A stretch of 64,000 bases of DNA from Mycobacterium shigaense (GTDB lineage: Bacteria > Actinomycetota > Actinomycetes > Mycobacteriales > Mycobacteriaceae), in the NCBI RefSeq assembly GCF_002356315.1, contig NZ_AP018164.1:3224001-3288000 (forward strand). The letters run 5' to 3'. The notes under the pieces are model-generated. The model saw only the letters and a list, made by a program, of their open reading frames with translations, was not told the origin of the DNA and did no database searches. The translations under genes were made by a program, and so were the position numbers. This document shows, in pieces, positions 39,076 through 51,268 of this stretch (the first letter of the stretch is position 1; each line of letters begins with the position of its first letter).

Positions 39076-39945
39076 TTGAAGAACCTGGGGTTCACCCGAT
39101 CCCGCGGCCGCAAGCCGCAAGGTCAGCCGCGAAAAGGGCAGGCCGACCGCTCGCGGCGCCGTCTGCGTCGCCGATTGTCCGGCGGGCTGCTGCTGTTGAT
39201 CGCCCTGACCATCGCCGGCGGACTGGCCGCCGTCCTCACCCCGACCCCCCAGGTCGCCGTCGCCGACGAGAACAACTCGGCGATCCTGCGCACCGGTAAG
39301 CAGCTGTTCGACACGTCCTGCGTGTCCTGCCACGGCGCGAACCTACAAGGCGTGCCCGACCACGGACCGAGCCTGATCGGCGTCGGTGACGCGGCGGTGT
39401 ACTTCCAGGTGTCCACCGGCCGGATGCCCGCCATGCGCGGCGAGGCGCAGGCAACCCGCAAGGACCCGATCTTCGACGAGGCGCAGGTCGACTCCCTCGG
39501 GGCCTACGTGCAGGCCAATGGCGGCGGCCCCACCACCGTGCGCAACCCCGACGGCACCCTGGCGATGCAGTCGCTACGCGGAACCGACCTTGGCCGCGGC
39601 GGTGACCTGTTCCGCCTGAACTGCGCCTCATGCCACAACTTCACCGGCAAGGGCGGGGCGCTGTCGTCGGGCAAGTTCGCGCCCGACCTGGGACCCGCCA
39701 ACGAGCAGCAGATCCTCACCGCGATGCTGACCGGCCCGCAGAACATGCCCAAGTTCTCCAACAGCCAGCTTTCCTTCGACGCCAAGAAAGACATCATCGG
39801 CTACGTCCGCAACGTCGCCGAGGAACACTCGCCGGGCGGCTACGGCCTAGGCGGCTTCGGACCCGCACCGGAGGGTATGGCCGCCTGGATCATCGGGATG
39901 GTGGGTGCCATAGCGCTGGCACTGTGGATTGGGGCGCGATCATGA
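39076..39945 (+). CDS. qcrC: Dihaem cytochrome c subunit QcrC of the bcc complex
   Basis: A 289-residue membrane-bound cytochrome cc. A basic start and one N-terminal helix ([21 protein letters not shown]) precede two haem c sites, C82-VS-C85-H86 and C183-AS-C186-H187, and a C-terminal anchor helix ([19 protein letters not shown]). It passes electrons directly to CtaC, so no soluble cytochrome c is needed. TTG 39076, 7 nt after AGGAG, is the probable start; ATG 39058 in frame would add 6 residues. It overlaps qcrA by 4 bp (ATGA). Confidence 0.94.
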   Translation: MKNLGFTRSRGRKPQGQPRKGQADRSRRRLRRRLSGGLLLLIALTIAGGLAAVLTPTPQVAVADENNSAILRTGKQLFDTSCVSCHGANLQGVPDHGPSLIGVGDAAVYFQVSTGRMPAMRGEAQATRKDPIFDEAQVDSLGAYVQANGGGPTTVRNPDGTLAMQSLRGTDLGRGGDLFRLNCASCHNFTGKGGALSSGKFAPDLGPANEQQILTAMLTGPQNMPKFSNSQLSFDAKKDIIGYVRNVAEEHSPGGYGLGGFGPAPEGMAAWIIGMVGAIALALWIGARS

Positions 39946-41138
39946 GCGACATCAACGGCTCGGACACGGACAAGGGCGCCGCCGCCGGCGAGCCGGACGA
40001 GGCAACGCTGGCCACGATGTCGCAGCAGGAGCTGCTCGAGCTGGGCGGCAAGCTGGACGGCACCGAAACCGTCTTCAAGGAACCGCGGTGGCCGGCCGAG
40101 ACCACCAAGGCCGAGAAGCGCGCGGAGCGCTCGGTGGCCGTGTGGCTTTTGCTGGGCGGCTTCTTCGGACTGGCGCTGCTGCTCGTCTTCCTGTTCTGGC
40201 CGTGGGAGTACAAGCCCAACGAGTCCAACGGCAGCTTGCTGTACTCGCTGGCCACCCCGCTGTACGGCTTCACCTTCGGCATGTCCGTCCTGTCGATCGC
40301 CATCGGCGCGGTGCTGTACCAGAAAAAGTTCATCCCCGAAGAGATTTCGATCCAGCAGCGCCACGACGGCGCTTCGCGCGAAATCGACCGCAAGACCGTC
40401 GTGGCGAACTTGGGCGACGCCTACCAGGGCTCGACGATCGGACGCCGCAAGCTGATCGGTGCGTCCTTCGGCCTCGGCCTGGGCGCGTTCGGCCTGGGCA
40501 CCCTGGTGGCGTTTGCCGGCGGCCTGATCAAGAACCCGTGGAAACCGGTGGTGCCCACCGCCGACGGTCTCAAGGCCGTGCTGTGGACCTCCGGCTGGAC
40601 CCCGCGCTATCACGGCGAGACGATCTACCTGGCCAGAGCCACCGGCTCCACCGACTCCGCGCCGTTCGTCAAGATGCGGCCCGAGGATCTCGACGCCGGC
40701 GGAATGGAGACGGTGTTCCCGTGGCGGGAATCCGACGGCGACGGCACCACGACGGAATCCCACGAAAAGCTGATCGCCATCAAGATGGGTGTCCGCAACC
40801 CCGTGATGCTGATCCGCATCCGGCCCAGCGACCTGCCGCGCGTGGTCAAGCGCCAGGGCCAGGAGAGCTTCAACTGGGGCGAGTTCTTCGCCTTCACCAA
40901 GGTCTGCTCGCACCTCGGCTGCCCCTCGTCGCTATACGAGCAGCAGTCCTACCGAATCCTGTGCCCCTGCCACCAGTCGCAGTTCGACGCCATGCATTTC
41001 GCGAAGCCGATATTCGGGCCGGCCGCACGAGCGTTGGCGCAGCTGCCCATCACGATCGACTCCAACGGGTACCTGGTTGCCAACGGTGACTTCATCGAAC
41101 CCGTCGGACCGGCATTCTGGGAGAGGACCACGACATGA
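39942..41138 (+). CDS. qcrA: Rieske iron-sulfur subunit QcrA
   Basis: The 398-residue Rieske protein of the bcc complex. A cytoplasmic N-terminal domain is followed by three membrane helices ([20 protein letters not shown] first), typical of actinobacterial QcrA. The 2Fe-2S site is C322-S-H324-LGC327 and CPCHQS about 18 residues later. It oxidises menaquinol with QcrB and reduces QcrC. Both ends overlap neighbours by ATGA. The protein is shorter than M. tuberculosis QcrA (429 aa), mainly at the N-terminus. Confidence 0.95.
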   Translation: MSDINGSDTDKGAAAGEPDEATLATMSQQELLELGGKLDGTETVFKEPRWPAETTKAEKRAERSVAVWLLLGGFFGLALLLVFLFWPWEYKPNESNGSLLYSLATPLYGFTFGMSVLSIAIGAVLYQKKFIPEEISIQQRHDGASREIDRKTVVANLGDAYQGSTIGRRKLIGASFGLGLGAFGLGTLVAFAGGLIKNPWKPVVPTADGLKAVLWTSGWTPRYHGETIYLARATGSTDSAPFVKMRPEDLDAGGMETVFPWRESDGDGTTTESHEKLIAIKMGVRNPVMLIRIRPSDLPRVVKRQGQESFNWGEFFAFTKVCSHLGCPSSLYEQQSYRILCPCHQSQFDAMHFAKPIFGPAARALAQLPITIDSNGYLVANGDFIEPVGPAFWERTTT

Positions 41139-42802
41139 GTCCAAAACTGAGTCCCCCGAAGATCGGTGACGTCCTGGCCCATCAGGGCGAGATGATCGAC
41201 ACGCGCTATCACCCGTCGGCGGCGGTGCGCCGGCAGCTCAACAAGGTCTTCCCGACGCACTGGTCGTTCCTGCTCGGCGAGATCGCGATGTACAGCTTCT
41301 TCGTGCTGCTGATCACCGGCGTGTACCTGACGCTGTTCTTCGACCCGTCGATGGTGGACGTCACGTATCACGGTGTCTACCAACCGCTTCGCGGCGTCGA
41401 GATGTCGCGCGCCTACGAATCGGCGCTCAACATCTCCTTCGAGGTCCGCGGTGGCCTGTTCGTCCGCCAGATCCACCACTGGGCCGCGCTGCTGTTCTCC
41501 GCGTCGATCATGGTGCACCTGGCGCGCATCTTCTTCACCGGCGCCTTCCGGCGCCCGCGCGAGGCGAACTGGGTCATCGGCTCGCTGTTGCTGATCCTGT
41601 CGATGTTCGAGGGCTACTTCGGCTACTCGCTGCCCGACGACCTGCTGTCCGGCATCGGCTTGCGCGCCGCGCTGTCGTCGATCACGCTGGGCATGCCGGT
41701 GATCGGAACCTGGTTGCACTGGGCGCTTTTCGGCGGCGACTTCCCCGGCACCATCCTGATTCCCCGGATGTACGCCCTGCACATCCTGTTGATCCCGGGC
41801 ATCATCCTGGCGTTGATCGGCCTGCACCTGGCCATGGTGTGGTTCCAGAAGCACACCCAGTTCCCCGGCCCCGGCCGCACCGAGGAAAACGTCGTCGGCG
41901 TGCGCGTGATGCCGATCTTCGCGGTCAAGTCCGGCGCGTTCTTCGCCGCGATCGTCGGCGTCCTGGGCCTGATGGGTGGCCTGCTGCAGATCAACCCGAT
42001 CTGGAACCTGGGCCCCTACAAGCCATCTCAGGTGTCGGCCGGCTCGCAGCCCGACTTCTACATGATGTGGACGGAAGGCCTGGCCCGTATCTGGCCGCCC
42101 TGGGAGTTCTACTTCTGGCACCACACCATCCCCGCGGTGGTCTGGGTCGCGATTCTGATGGGCGTGGTGTTCATCCTGCTGATCATCTACCCGTTCCTGG
42201 AGAAGCGGTTCAGCGGCGATACCGCCCACCACAACCTTTTGCAGCGGCCGCGCGACGTGCCGGTGCGCACCGCGCTCGGCGCGATGGCGATCTCCTTCTA
42301 CATGCTGCTGACGCTCGCGGCAATGAACGACATCATCGCGCTGAAGTTCCACATCTCGCTGAACGCGACGACGTGGATCGGTCGCATCGGGATGGTGATC
42401 CTGCCGCCGCTGGTCTACTTCACCACCTACCGGTGGTGCATCGGACTGCAGCGCAGCGACCGGTCGATACTCGAGCACGGCGTCGAGACCGGCATCATCA
42501 AGCGGCTACCGCAGGGTGCCTACGTCGAGTTGCACCAGCCGCTCGGCCCGGTCGACGACCACGGACACCCGCTCCCGCTGGAGTACCAGGGCGCTCCCGT
42601 GCCCAACAAGATGAACCGGTTGGGCTCGGGCGGATCGCCGGGTAGCGGCAGCTTCCTGTTCGCCGACCCGGCGGACGAGGACAGGGCGCTACGTGAGGCC
42701 GCGCACCACTCCGAGCAGCGCGCCCTCACAGCGTTACGCGAGCACCAAGGCGCGGGCTCAAACGGTTCCAACGGCTCGAACGGGGACCACGGCGGGCACT
42801 AG
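41135..42802 (+). CDS. qcrB: Cytochrome b subunit QcrB
   Basis: A 555-residue membrane cytochrome b that binds two b haems and the menaquinol sites; QcrB is the target of imidazopyridine (Q203-type) inhibitors. The haem-ligand helices include [30 protein letters not shown] and [37 protein letters not shown] and the [10 protein letters not shown] region follow. The C-terminal tail is long and polar with NGSNGSNG repeats. The start overlaps qcrA (ATGA). The end overlaps the convergent DUF5994 gene by 4 bp. Confidence 0.95.
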   Translation: MSPKLSPPKIGDVLAHQGEMIDTRYHPSAAVRRQLNKVFPTHWSFLLGEIAMYSFFVLLITGVYLTLFFDPSMVDVTYHGVYQPLRGVEMSRAYESALNISFEVRGGLFVRQIHHWAALLFSASIMVHLARIFFTGAFRRPREANWVIGSLLLILSMFEGYFGYSLPDDLLSGIGLRAALSSITLGMPVIGTWLHWALFGGDFPGTILIPRMYALHILLIPGIILALIGLHLAMVWFQKHTQFPGPGRTEENVVGVRVMPIFAVKSGAFFAAIVGVLGLMGGLLQINPIWNLGPYKPSQVSAGSQPDFYMMWTEGLARIWPPWEFYFWHHTIPAVVWVAILMGVVFILLIIYPFLEKRFSGDTAHHNLLQRPRDVPVRTALGAMAISFYMLLTLAAMNDIIALKFHISLNATTWIGRIGMVILPPLVYFTTYRWCIGLQRSDRSILEHGVETGIIKRLPQGAYVELHQPLGPVDDHGHPLPLEYQGAPVPNKMNRLGSGGSPGSGSFLFADPADEDRALREAAHHSEQRALTALREHQGAGSNGSNGSNGDHGGH

Positions 42803-43263
42803 CCCGCCGCCCCGCACTGCTGCAGCGCGGCCCGCAGAATCGAGTCGGCGGTCAGATACGCGCGCTTTTCGCGGTCGGCCGCCGTGACGGGAAGATCGGC
42901 GGCGCACCGCAACACCATCAGAGCCAGCGCGCTGTAAGTCGTGTAGGGCACGATCAGCAAGTTGACCAGCCCGTGCGGGCCGCTGACGGTCATCACGTGC
43001 TGGCGCTTGCATTCCCATCCCGGCCAGTTGAATTCGGGCGGTCGCTGCAGCGGTTGCCAGTTGACGTTGATGGCGGTGATGTCCCCCAGCAACGGGGTCA
43101 GCGCCGTGACCAGGCCCGGCAATTCGTTGGTCATACGGTCGGCACGCGGCCACCACGCACCGTCGATGGCGCGCCCGAGTTGGCGCGACACCGACAGCCG
43201 GATCGGGTTGGTGGAGCACCGGCGGCCGACCGGGCGCGTCACCGGGGGTAATGCACAGTCCAC
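42799..43263 (-). CDS. DUF5994-family protein
   Basis: A 154-residue protein of an actinobacterial family (DUF5994) of unknown function. The diagnostic segment is [20 protein letters not shown], followed by [21 protein letters not shown] and [21 protein letters not shown]. The C-terminus is a short helical tail with a conserved cysteine. GTG 43263 follows AAGGA at 7 nt; the frame is open another 285 bp but without family similarity. It is not at this place in M. tuberculosis, so it appears inserted between qcrB and the Rv2197c-like gene. Confidence 0.65.
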   Translation of the reverse strand: MDCALPPVTRPVGRRCSTNPIRLSVSRQLGRAIDGAWWPRADRMTNELPGLVTALTPLLGDITAINVNWQPLQRPPEFNWPGWECKRQHVMTVSGPHGLVNLLIVPYTTYSALALMVLRCAADLPVTAADREKRAYLTADSILRAALQQCGAAG

Positions 43264-43596
43264 GGGCGAATCCTTGACGTCGCGTCGCCGCCCTGCGGGC
43301 GCGGGGCGGACGGAGGAATCACATTGCCCGTGGGTGTCACCCGTGCGGTGACGGCCCCTGACAACGAAACAGCTCGGGGTCGACGCTACGCCCTGCCATT
43401 CGGCGCCGACGGGCCAGTGTCGACTTACCCCCGGCTCCTCATCCCGGCTCGCGCAGCGCCCGTCGGGCCCATCGCATGCGTGTTGCCCGACGACGTTCGG
43501 CGCCTCCTGTGATCGCGGCGAAATATTATCGCCCGCAACACTTTCCAAGCACCGATCGAACGACTCTGATCCAGACAGGCGGGCCGCCTGCGTCGG
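43264..43596. other. Intergenic region with one possible small ORF
   Basis: This 333-bp gap upstream of the DUF5994 gene contains no recognised gene. A rightward ORF (43324-43512, 62 codons) starts with TTG after GGAGGAATCACA, a very good ribosome site, but its product has no family I know. GCGA-N7-TCGC around AATATT (43518-43532) is the only AT-rich symmetric site. Confidence 0.4.
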
Positions 43597-44238
43597 TTAG
43601 TGCGCTTCGGTGAGACCGCGCAGCTGCCGGACGTACAACCACTCGACTGCCGGCATGCCCGCGGTGATCAGCCCGGCAACCACATAAACCGCCCACGACG
43701 CCGCATCGTGCCCGACGGCCATGGCGTACGTCGCCGCCGCGACTGCGATCAACGCGGCACCCAACGTGCCGGTCAAAATGACGGTGCCGCGCAACCACAC
43801 CCGGTCCACGGCAGCCCCCGACCACTCCGCGGCCGGCTCGGCCGGCTGCGCCCTATGCTCGCGGGCCCGTTCGGCCACGGTCCGCGGTGTGTCCGAGCCC
43901 AGGCGCAACGCGGGTCTGCCGGTCCGCGCCGGCGTCGCCGCGGGCTGGGCGCCCGGTTCGGCCTGACTCATTCGGCGGGCCCGCAACAGCACGGGCACCG
44001 CTGCGGCGATGATCAACGCCGAAACGATGATGACCGCGTACAGCACCCAGGTGGTGTGCGGGCTGCTGGCCATCTTATGGAAGCCCCGGCTCAGGTCCGC
44101 CAGGGCGACGGTCGCGGCCACGCTCACGCCCAACAGCACCAGCCAGATCGCGGCGCAGGCGCCCAGCAGTATCCGGTCGATGACGCCCGGGTCGATGGCG
44201 TCGGATCCGCGTCGGTAGGCGGAATATCGGCTGACCAT
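43597..44238 (-). CDS. Conserved membrane protein (Rv2197c-type)
   Basis: A 213-residue membrane protein with four helices: two near the N-terminus (IDRILLGACAAIWLVLLGVSVAATVAL and TTWVLYAVIIVSALIIAAAVPVL) and two near the C-terminus, around a polar, charged middle. It matches Rv2197c in length and place; that protein is a phosphorylation substrate in some surveys, but its role is unknown. ATG 44238 overlaps the mmpS3 stop by one base, so it is the last gene of the ctaC-ctaF-mmpS3 direction. It may serve the respiratory supercomplex. Confidence 0.78.
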   Translation of the reverse strand: MVSRYSAYRRGSDAIDPGVIDRILLGACAAIWLVLLGVSVAATVALADLSRGFHKMASSPHTTWVLYAVIIVSALIIAAAVPVLLRARRMSQAEPGAQPAATPARTGRPALRLGSDTPRTVAERAREHRAQPAEPAAEWSGAAVDRVWLRGTVILTGTLGAALIAVAAATYAMAVGHDAASWAVYVVAGLITAGMPAVEWLYVRQLRGLTEAH

Positions 44239-45200
44239 CAGCAGCTCGTCTGCGGTGCGTCGTTGTTGTTCGAGGAAAGCACCGCCCCGTCGCTGGTGGT
44301 GATCGAGCAGTTGAGTCTGCTCACCCGGAAAAGGCTGGACGCCTCGACCGATCCGACATCGGACTGCGAAATCGGAGTCACGGTCATCGACCACGGGATG
44401 TAGACGTTGTGCTGCGTGCGCCGCCGACCCGAGGCGTCGACGTAGGTGACCGAGATGATGTCGCCCGGCGCCTTGGTCCCGGTCACCGAATAGGTCACCT
44501 GCCGGGGACCCGCAGGCGTCGTGCTGGTGGGCGGCGCCGCGGCCGCCGAGGAGGTAGTCGCCGGCGGTGGCGCGGACGTCGGTGCCGGGGCCGGCGGCGG
44601 CGGGGGTGGTGGCGTCGGCGTGACCGTCACAGTCTGGGTCTCCGTAGCTGTCGGGGGCGGCGGCGGTTCGGTGGTCGGTGGTGGCGGAGGCGGCGGTGGC
44701 GGCTTGGTCGTGGTGATCTCATCCTGCAGAGGTGGCTGGGACGCCGTCGTGGTGCCGGGGTTGGCCAGCTTGTTGGTGTCGGTGCGGGCGACGAGCAGCG
44801 ACACCGACACCACGAGCGCGATCGCGGCCACGATCGCGGCGACACCGACCACCCACGGCCACCGCGGGGCGGCCTCATGGTCCTCCTGCTCGGTGGACTC
44901 CTCGTAGCTGTCGTAGTCGTACAGGCTAAGGTCGGCCGGTACGTAGGGCCCGGTGATGAAGTGCTCGGCCTCCGGCGCGGAGTACGCCTGCGAGTACGCA
45001 TCCGTCTGGCTCGTCTGGTCGGGCACCATCTCGGCGTCGTCGTCGAGAGGCTCGAAATGATGCTCGGCGTCGAAACCGCCGTCGTGCTCACCGGCCGCTT
45101 CCCCGTTGCGGGGCTCGCCGGCGGGGGCGGATTCGTGCGGGACCTCCCGCACGGAATCGGGTTCCTCGGATTCCCGTCCCGGGGGTTTCGGCCCGCTCAT
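44238..45200 (-). CDS. mmpS3: MmpS3-type membrane protein
   Basis: A 320-residue bitopic protein. A long acidic cytoplasmic region (1-112, rich in Glu/Asp and with a YDYDSYEE patch) precedes one helix (114-137), a Pro/Thr-rich stalk (about 160-225, with runs of eight or nine prolines) and a C-terminal MmpS domain ([24 protein letters not shown]) ending in Cys. It has no MmpL partner, as for MmpS3 (Rv2198c), which is linked to growth and the divisome. It lies 182 bp downstream of ctaF; that gap holds no gene I can see. Confidence 0.88.
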   Translation of the reverse strand: MSGPKPPGRESEEPDSVREVPHESAPAGEPRNGEAAGEHDGGFDAEHHFEPLDDDAEMVPDQTSQTDAYSQAYSAPEAEHFITGPYVPADLSLYDYDSYEESTEQEDHEAAPRWPWVVGVAAIVAAIALVVSVSLLVARTDTNKLANPGTTTASQPPLQDEITTTKPPPPPPPPPTTEPPPPPTATETQTVTVTPTPPPPPPPAPAPTSAPPPATTSSAAAAPPTSTTPAGPRQVTYSVTGTKAPGDIISVTYVDASGRRRTQHNVYIPWSMTVTPISQSDVGSVEASSLFRVSRLNCSITTSDGAVLSSNNNDAPQTSC

Positions 45201-45382
45201 GTCTGCCTGCCCTGTCCAACTGGGTCACCGGCGCGCGGGGCTCCGGGGCTATGTCGTAGCGCACACGCTCGGGAAGTTCTCATTGCCTGGGCAAACCCTA
45301 CCGAACCGAGTAGGGCAAAGAAGTCCAGGCAGAGGCGCCGCGGATCAACTGATGCCCGGATTGTTATCTTTAGGCCGCAAAA

Positions 45383-45802
45383 TCAGTGCTTTTCGGGGCC
45401 CAGGTAGTACTCGAAGACCAATCCGGCCGCCGACGCGAGGATGAACACCACCCCGGCGACGATCAGCCAGGGCAGCCACAGTGCGATGCCGACGGCGGCC
45501 ACCGAGCCCGACAGCGCGACCAGAATCGGCCACCAGCTGTGCGGGGCGAAGAAGCCCAGTTCCCCTGCCCCGTCGCTGATTTCAGCGCCCTCGTAGTCCT
45601 CGGGCCGGGTGTCCAGGCGGCGGGCCACGAACCGGAAAAAGGTGGCCGTGATCAGGGCCAGGCCGCCGGTGAGAACCAGCGCCGTCGTGCCGGCCCACTC
45701 CTCACCGCCAGTGGCGAACAGCGCCGTCAGCACGCCGTACAGCACGGCGGCGAAAACGAAAAAGGCGGCGATGACTTCGAACAGCCTCGCTTCGATGTGC
45801 AT
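45383..45802 (-). CDS. ctaF: Cytochrome aa3 oxidase subunit IV, CtaF
   Basis: A 139-residue membrane subunit specific to actinobacterial aa3 oxidase. It has four helices, beginning [25 protein letters not shown] and ending with a helix leading to EYYLGPEKH. The length matches Rv2199c exactly. It lies 9 bp after ctaC on the same strand and is certainly cotranscribed with it. Confidence 0.93.
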   Translation of the reverse strand: MHIEARLFEVIAAFFVFAAVLYGVLTALFATGGEEWAGTTALVLTGGLALITATFFRFVARRLDTRPEDYEGAEISDGAGELGFFAPHSWWPILVALSGSVAAVGIALWLPWLIVAGVVFILASAAGLVFEYYLGPEKH

Positions 45803-45811
45803 TGCGTTGTC

Positions 45812-46912
45812 CTAGCCTACTGGTTGGGCTTTTTCGCCGCGGCGGGTGTCAAATGGATGAGTGGTCACCGCGAGCGGTGGTTGGGCGATCGCCTGCAGCG
45901 CTTCCGCGTTGTTCTTTCCGTCGATCCGTTGCTGCAGGTAAGCCTTGAAATCGTTGGCGGACACCACCCGAACCTCGAAGTTCATCATCGCGTGGTACGT
46001 GCCGCACATCTCCGCGCAGTGGCCCACGAATGCCCCGGTCTTCTGGATCTCTTCGACCTGGAATACGTTGACGGAGTTGTTTTCCTTGGGGTGCGGCATA
46101 ACGTCGCGTTTGAACAGGAATTCCGGCACCCAGAAGGCGTGGATCACGTCAGCGGAATTCAGGACGAATTCGATGCGCTTGCCCGCGGGCAGCACCAGCA
46201 CCGGGATCTCGGTGCTCGTGCCGAGGGTTTCCACCTTGTCGAAGTTCAGGTAGGTCCGGTCTTCGGTGTTGAGCCCGCGGATCGGCCCGACCCGCTCCTC
46301 GCCGTGCTCGTCCTTGCCCTCGGGCTTGGAGGTCATCGCCTTCTTGCGCGCCTCGTCGGCGCCGTCGTAGGTCAGGGTGCCGTCTTTGAAGTTGACCTTC
46401 TGGTATCCGAATTTCCAGTTCCACTGGAAGGACGTGACATCGATCACGACCTCGGGATCCTTGGCCAGGTGCAGCATCTTTTCCTGCACCACCACGGTGA
46501 AGTAGAACAGCACCGAGATGATCAGGAACGGCACCACCGTCAGCACCAGCTCCAGCGGCATGTTGTAGCCGAACTGGCGGGGCAGCTCGGTGTCGGTCGC
46601 CTTCTTGCGGTGGAAGGCCGACGACCAGAACATCAGGCCCCACACGATGACGCCGACGACCAGCGCCGCGATCACCGAGCCGATCCACAGCTCACGGTTG
46701 TAGTGGGCCTGCGGGGTGATGCCCTCGGGCCAGCCCAGACCCAGCGCCTGCGACCAGCTACAGCCGCTCAGCGACACCGCCAGCAGCCCCAGCGTCGCGG
46801 CCAGCGCCAGCGGCCTGCGACGACGGGAAATACCGTGCGGAGCGCCTGCGAAAAGGCGCTGAAACTTGCCCTGCGACAGACGGTGCGAACTGAACTGCAC
46901 GCGAGGTGTCAC
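45812..46912 (-). CDS. ctaC: Cytochrome aa3 oxidase subunit II, CtaC
   Basis: A 366-residue lipoprotein subunit that holds the CuA centre receiving electrons from QcrC. The signal peptide ends in the lipobox LSGC (C51). Two membrane helices follow ([23 protein letters not shown] and [18 protein letters not shown]), then the CuA domain with [14 protein letters not shown] and [14 protein letters not shown], which carries the two Cys, two His, Glu and Met ligands. GTG 46912 follows AGGAGG. The upstream open frame to 47086 is antisense to the asnB leader. It is divergent from asnB by 155 bp. Confidence 0.95.
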   Translation of the reverse strand: MTPRVQFSSHRLSQGKFQRLFAGAPHGISRRRRPLALAATLGLLAVSLSGCSWSQALGLGWPEGITPQAHYNRELWIGSVIAALVVGVIVWGLMFWSSAFHRKKATDTELPRQFGYNMPLELVLTVVPFLIISVLFYFTVVVQEKMLHLAKDPEVVIDVTSFQWNWKFGYQKVNFKDGTLTYDGADEARKKAMTSKPEGKDEHGEERVGPIRGLNTEDRTYLNFDKVETLGTSTEIPVLVLPAGKRIEFVLNSADVIHAFWVPEFLFKRDVMPHPKENNSVNVFQVEEIQKTGAFVGHCAEMCGTYHAMMNFEVRVVSANDFKAYLQQRIDGKNNAEALQAIAQPPLAVTTHPFDTRRGEKAQPVG

Positions 46913-47067
46913 GCTGGCGCCTCCTGGTCGAATGCCGAATACTACGCAGCGTAGACCACGCCGCCCGGCCGGGCGACTAAGGCCCGACCAGCAGGTCGGC
47001 GTGGCCGCCGCGACGGGCCCGGTGCGGCGTCGCCAAACGCCGCTGAAGTGCGGCATACTGGGGCGCC

Positions 47068-49014
47068 GTGTGTGGACTGCTGGCATTCGTCACCGACCCG
47101 GCCGGCGGCGGCGGGGCCTCCAGGGCCGACGGCGCTATCGCGGGAGCGTTACGCCTGATGCGCCACCGCGGGCCCGACGAGCCGGGCGGTCTGTTCGATC
47201 CCGACGACGATGGGGCCGTGGTGTTCGGCTTCAACCGGCTGTCCTTCATCGACATCGCGCACTCGCATCAGCCGCTGCGCTGGGGGCCGCCGGAGCAGCC
47301 CGACCGCTACGTGCTGGTGTTCAACGGCGAGATCTACAACTACCTGGAGCTGCGCGACGAACTGGCGACCCGGCACGGCGCCGTCTTCGCCACCGACGGT
47401 GACGGCGAGCCGATCGTCGCCGGCTTCCACCACTGGGGCACCGAGGTGCTGACCCGGCTGCGCGGCATGTTCGCGTTCGCGCTGTGGGACACCGTCACAC
47501 ACGAATTATTCTGTGCGCGAGACCCTTTCGGAATCAAGCCGCTGTTCGTGGCGACCGGCACCGGTGGCACCGCGGTGGCCAGCGAGAAGAAGTGCCTGCT
47601 GGATCTGGCCGAGCTGGTCGGGTTCGACACCTCGATCGACACCCGCGCGGTCCAGCACTACACGGTGCTGCAGTACGTGCCGGAACCCGAGACGCTGCAC
47701 CGCGGCGTGCGCCGGCTGGAATCGGGCTGCTACGCCCGGATCCACGCCGGGGCGACGCCGCAGGTCACGCGGTACTTCTTCCCGCGCTTCGCCGCCACGG
47801 CGATCACCCGCGACACCGAGCAGGCCCGCTACGACGAGATCACCGCCGTACTCGAGGATTCCGTCGCCAAGCACATGCGCGCCGACGTCACGGTCGGCGC
47901 GTTTCTGTCCGGCGGCATCGACTCCACGGCCATCGCGGCCCTGGCCATCCGGCACAACCCGCGGCTGATCACGTTCACCACCGGTTTCGAACGTGAGGGA
48001 TTCTCCGAGATCGACGTCGCGGTGGCCTCGGCCGAGGCGATCGGCGCGCGCCATGTCACCAAGGTCGTCAAGCCGGACGAGTTCGTCGCCGCCCTGCCCG
48101 AAATCGTCTGGTACCTCGACGAGCCGGTGGCCGATCCGGCGCTGGTGCCGCTGTTCTTCGTCGCACGCGAGGCCCGCAAGCACGTGAAGGTGGTGCTGTC
48201 CGGCGAGGGCGCCGACGAGCTCTTCGGTGGCTACACGATCTACCGAGAGCCGTTGTCGCTGAAGCCTTTTGATTATCTGCCCGGGCCGCTGCGGCGCTCG
48301 ATGGGCAAGGTGAGCAAGCCGCTGCCCGAGGGTATGCGCGGCAAGAGCCTGCTGCACCGCGGATCGCTGACGCTGCAGGAGCGCTACTACGGCAACGCGC
48401 GCAGCTTTTCCGACGCGCAGCTGCGCGACGTACTGCCCGGCTTCCGCGACGAGTGGACCCACACCGACGTCACCGCACCGGTGTACGCCGAATCGGCGGG
48501 CTGGGATCCGGTCGCCCGCATGCAGCACGTCGACCTGTTCACCTGGCTGCGCGGCGACATCCTGGTCAAGGCCGACAAGATGACGATGGCCAATTCGCTC
48601 GAACTGCGGGTGCCGTTCCTGGACCCCGAGGTGTTCGCCGTCGCCTCGCGGCTTCCCGTCGAGGCGAAGATCGCCCGGACGACCACCAAGTACGCGCTGC
48701 GCCGCGCGCTGGAGCCAATCGTTCCCGCGCACGTGCTCAACCGGCCCAAGCTCGGCTTCCCGGTGCCCATCCGGCACTGGCTGCGGGCCGGCGAGCTACT
48801 CGAGTGGGCCTATGCGACCGTCGCCGCGTCGCAAGCCGATCACCTCGTCGATCTGGCCGCGGTGCGCCGGATGCTCGACGAACACCGCAACGGCGCCGCC
48901 GATCACAGCCGCCGGCTGTGGACGGTGCTGGTCTTCATGCTCTGGCACGCGATCTTCGTCGAGCACTCCGTGGTGCCCCAGATCAGCGAGCCGCACTACC
49001 CGGTGCAGCTCTAG
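47068..49014 (+). CDS. asnB: Glutamine-dependent asparagine synthetase AsnB
   Basis: A 648-residue cytoplasmic enzyme. The N-terminal Ntn-amidotransferase domain starts at the nucleophile C2 (after GTG), with [10 protein letters not shown] and [12 protein letters not shown]. The C-terminal synthetase domain has the PP-loop SGGIDS from residue 281 and [11 protein letters not shown]. In mycobacteria this family member (Rv2201) amidates mDAP or makes asparagine and contributes to antibiotic tolerance. CATACT 8 nt before the GTG might allow a leaderless start. Confidence 0.93.
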   Translation: MCGLLAFVTDPAGGGGASRADGAIAGALRLMRHRGPDEPGGLFDPDDDGAVVFGFNRLSFIDIAHSHQPLRWGPPEQPDRYVLVFNGEIYNYLELRDELATRHGAVFATDGDGEPIVAGFHHWGTEVLTRLRGMFAFALWDTVTHELFCARDPFGIKPLFVATGTGGTAVASEKKCLLDLAELVGFDTSIDTRAVQHYTVLQYVPEPETLHRGVRRLESGCYARIHAGATPQVTRYFFPRFAATAITRDTEQARYDEITAVLEDSVAKHMRADVTVGAFLSGGIDSTAIAALAIRHNPRLITFTTGFEREGFSEIDVAVASAEAIGARHVTKVVKPDEFVAALPEIVWYLDEPVADPALVPLFFVAREARKHVKVVLSGEGADELFGGYTIYREPLSLKPFDYLPGPLRRSMGKVSKPLPEGMRGKSLLHRGSLTLQERYYGNARSFSDAQLRDVLPGFRDEWTHTDVTAPVYAESAGWDPVARMQHVDLFTWLRGDILVKADKMTMANSLELRVPFLDPEVFAVASRLPVEAKIARTTTKYALRRALEPIVPAHVLNRPKLGFPVPIRHWLRAGELLEWAYATVAASQADHLVDLAAVRRMLDEHRNGAADHSRRLWTVLVFMLWHAIFVEHSVVPQISEPHYPVQL

Positions 49015-49037
49015 GCGAGCACTAGGAAAGTCGAGCA

Positions 49038-50018
<981 letters not shown>

Positions 50019-50188
50019 TCACCCTTCGTTAGTAAGGCTGGCTATCTTACTCACGCCGTTCGACTGTCGCTGCGTCGCGAACGGTGGGGTGCGTGTGCGC
50101 TAGCCTGCCTAGGGAACTCACCGTCGGGACCCGAACAAGTCGGGCACTACCCGCTCCGCGATCCCGTCTACCACTGTAGGAGACCACT

Positions 50189-50812
50189 ATGGGCGGTCCG
50201 CACTCGCCGAACCATGCCGTCGGCGGTGATGGACCCGTGCCCTACCCGCAACAACCCGCGCCGGTCGACTTCCCGCACGAATCCCAGCCCCGCCATGCGG
50301 GCTTCCCTCCACCGTACCCGCCGCGCCGGTCCAAGCGACGGCTGATCGTCGGCCTGCTGCTGGCCGTCGCGCTTGTGGCAGTGTTGACCGTGGCGATCGT
50401 GTTCGGGGTGCGCACCAACGGGGCCAGCGCGGGCGCCAGCCTGTCCGAGGTGGCAGCGAAGACCGCGATCCAGGGTTACCTCGACGCGTTGGAGAACCGG
50501 GACACCGACACCATCGTCCGCAACGCCCTGTGCGGCCTGTACGACGGCGTCCACGACAAACGCTCGGACCAGGCACTGGCCAAGCTCAGCAGCGACGCCT
50601 TCCGCAAGCAGTTCTCCCAGATCCAGGTGACCGGGATCGACAAGATCGTCTACCTGTCGCAATACCAGGCCCAGGCGCTGTTCTCGATGCAGGTCTCGCC
50701 GGCTACGGGCGGCACGGTACGGGGGCAGGTCCAGGGCGTCGCGCAGCTGCTGTTCCAGCGCCGCGACATCCTGGTGTGCTCGTATGTGCTGCGCACCGGG
50801 GGCTCGTACTAG
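50189..50812 (+). CDS. Membrane-anchored conserved protein (Rv2203-type)
   Basis: A 207-residue protein with a Pro/His-rich cytoplasmic start (residues 1-46), the basic patch PRRSKRR, one helix (about 52-74, LIVGLLLAVALVAVLTVAIVFGV) and an outer domain of the DUF4878/NTF2-like type (AIQGYLDALENRDTDTIVRNALCGLYDG) with two cysteines that may pair. The function is unknown. AGGAGA precedes ATG 50189. It is convergent with the Fe-S carrier gene. Confidence 0.75.
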   Translation: MGGPHSPNHAVGGDGPVPYPQQPAPVDFPHESQPRHAGFPPPYPPRRSKRRLIVGLLLAVALVAVLTVAIVFGVRTNGASAGASLSEVAAKTAIQGYLDALENRDTDTIVRNALCGLYDGVHDKRSDQALAKLSSDAFRKQFSQIQVTGIDKIVYLSQYQAQALFSMQVSPATGGTVRGQVQGVAQLLFQRRDILVCSYVLRTGGSY

Positions 50813-50841
50813 CCCCGCGGCCGCCTCTTAACCGCCGGGCG

Positions 50842-51198
50842 TCAGTTGAACGAGTCGCCGCAGGCGCAGGAGCCGGTGGCGTTCGGGTTGTCGATGGTGA
50901 AGCCCTGCTTCTCGATGGTGTCGACGAAGTCGATCGACGCGCCTTCAACGTAGGGCGCGCTCATCCGGTCCACCGTCAGCGTCACACCGCCGAAGTCCGC
51001 GGTCAGGTCGCCGTCCAGCGACCGGTCGTCGAAGAACAGGTTGTAGCGCAGCCCGGCACATCCGCCCGGCTGAACCGCGATACGCAGCGCCAGGTCGTCA
51101 CGACCCTCCTGGTCCAGCAGCGACTTCGCCTTGGTGGCGGCGGCCTCGGTCAGGATCACGCCGTGGGTCTTGGCGGTCGACTCGTTTTGCACCGTCAT
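50842..51198 (-). CDS. A-type iron-sulfur cluster carrier (HesB/IscA/ErpA family, Rv2204c-type)
   Basis: A 118-residue A-type carrier that hands Fe-S clusters to apoproteins. The three ligand cysteines are present: C47 in GGCAGLRYN and C111/C113 in GSCACG. ATG 51198 gives the expected length and start (MTVQNESTAK). It lies close to genes for Fe-S users (the Rieske subunit) but in its own unit, 70 bp from the glycerate kinase gene upstream. Confidence 0.9.
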   Translation of the reverse strand: MTVQNESTAKTHGVILTEAAATKAKSLLDQEGRDDLALRIAVQPGGCAGLRYNLFFDDRSLDGDLTADFGGVTLTVDRMSAPYVEGASIDFVDTIEKQGFTIDNPNATGSCACGDSFN

Positions 51199-51268
51199 TG
51201 CTTCTCCTACATGCCTGTTGTCGGGTAGGTGCCCGGGCACCCGAACCTCTCGGGTAAAACCCACTGCG

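Noticed and set aside
44640..44710. GGCGGTGGCGG-type repeats as a regulatory repeat
   Set aside because: They are the codons of the proline-rich stalk of MmpS3 read on the other strand.
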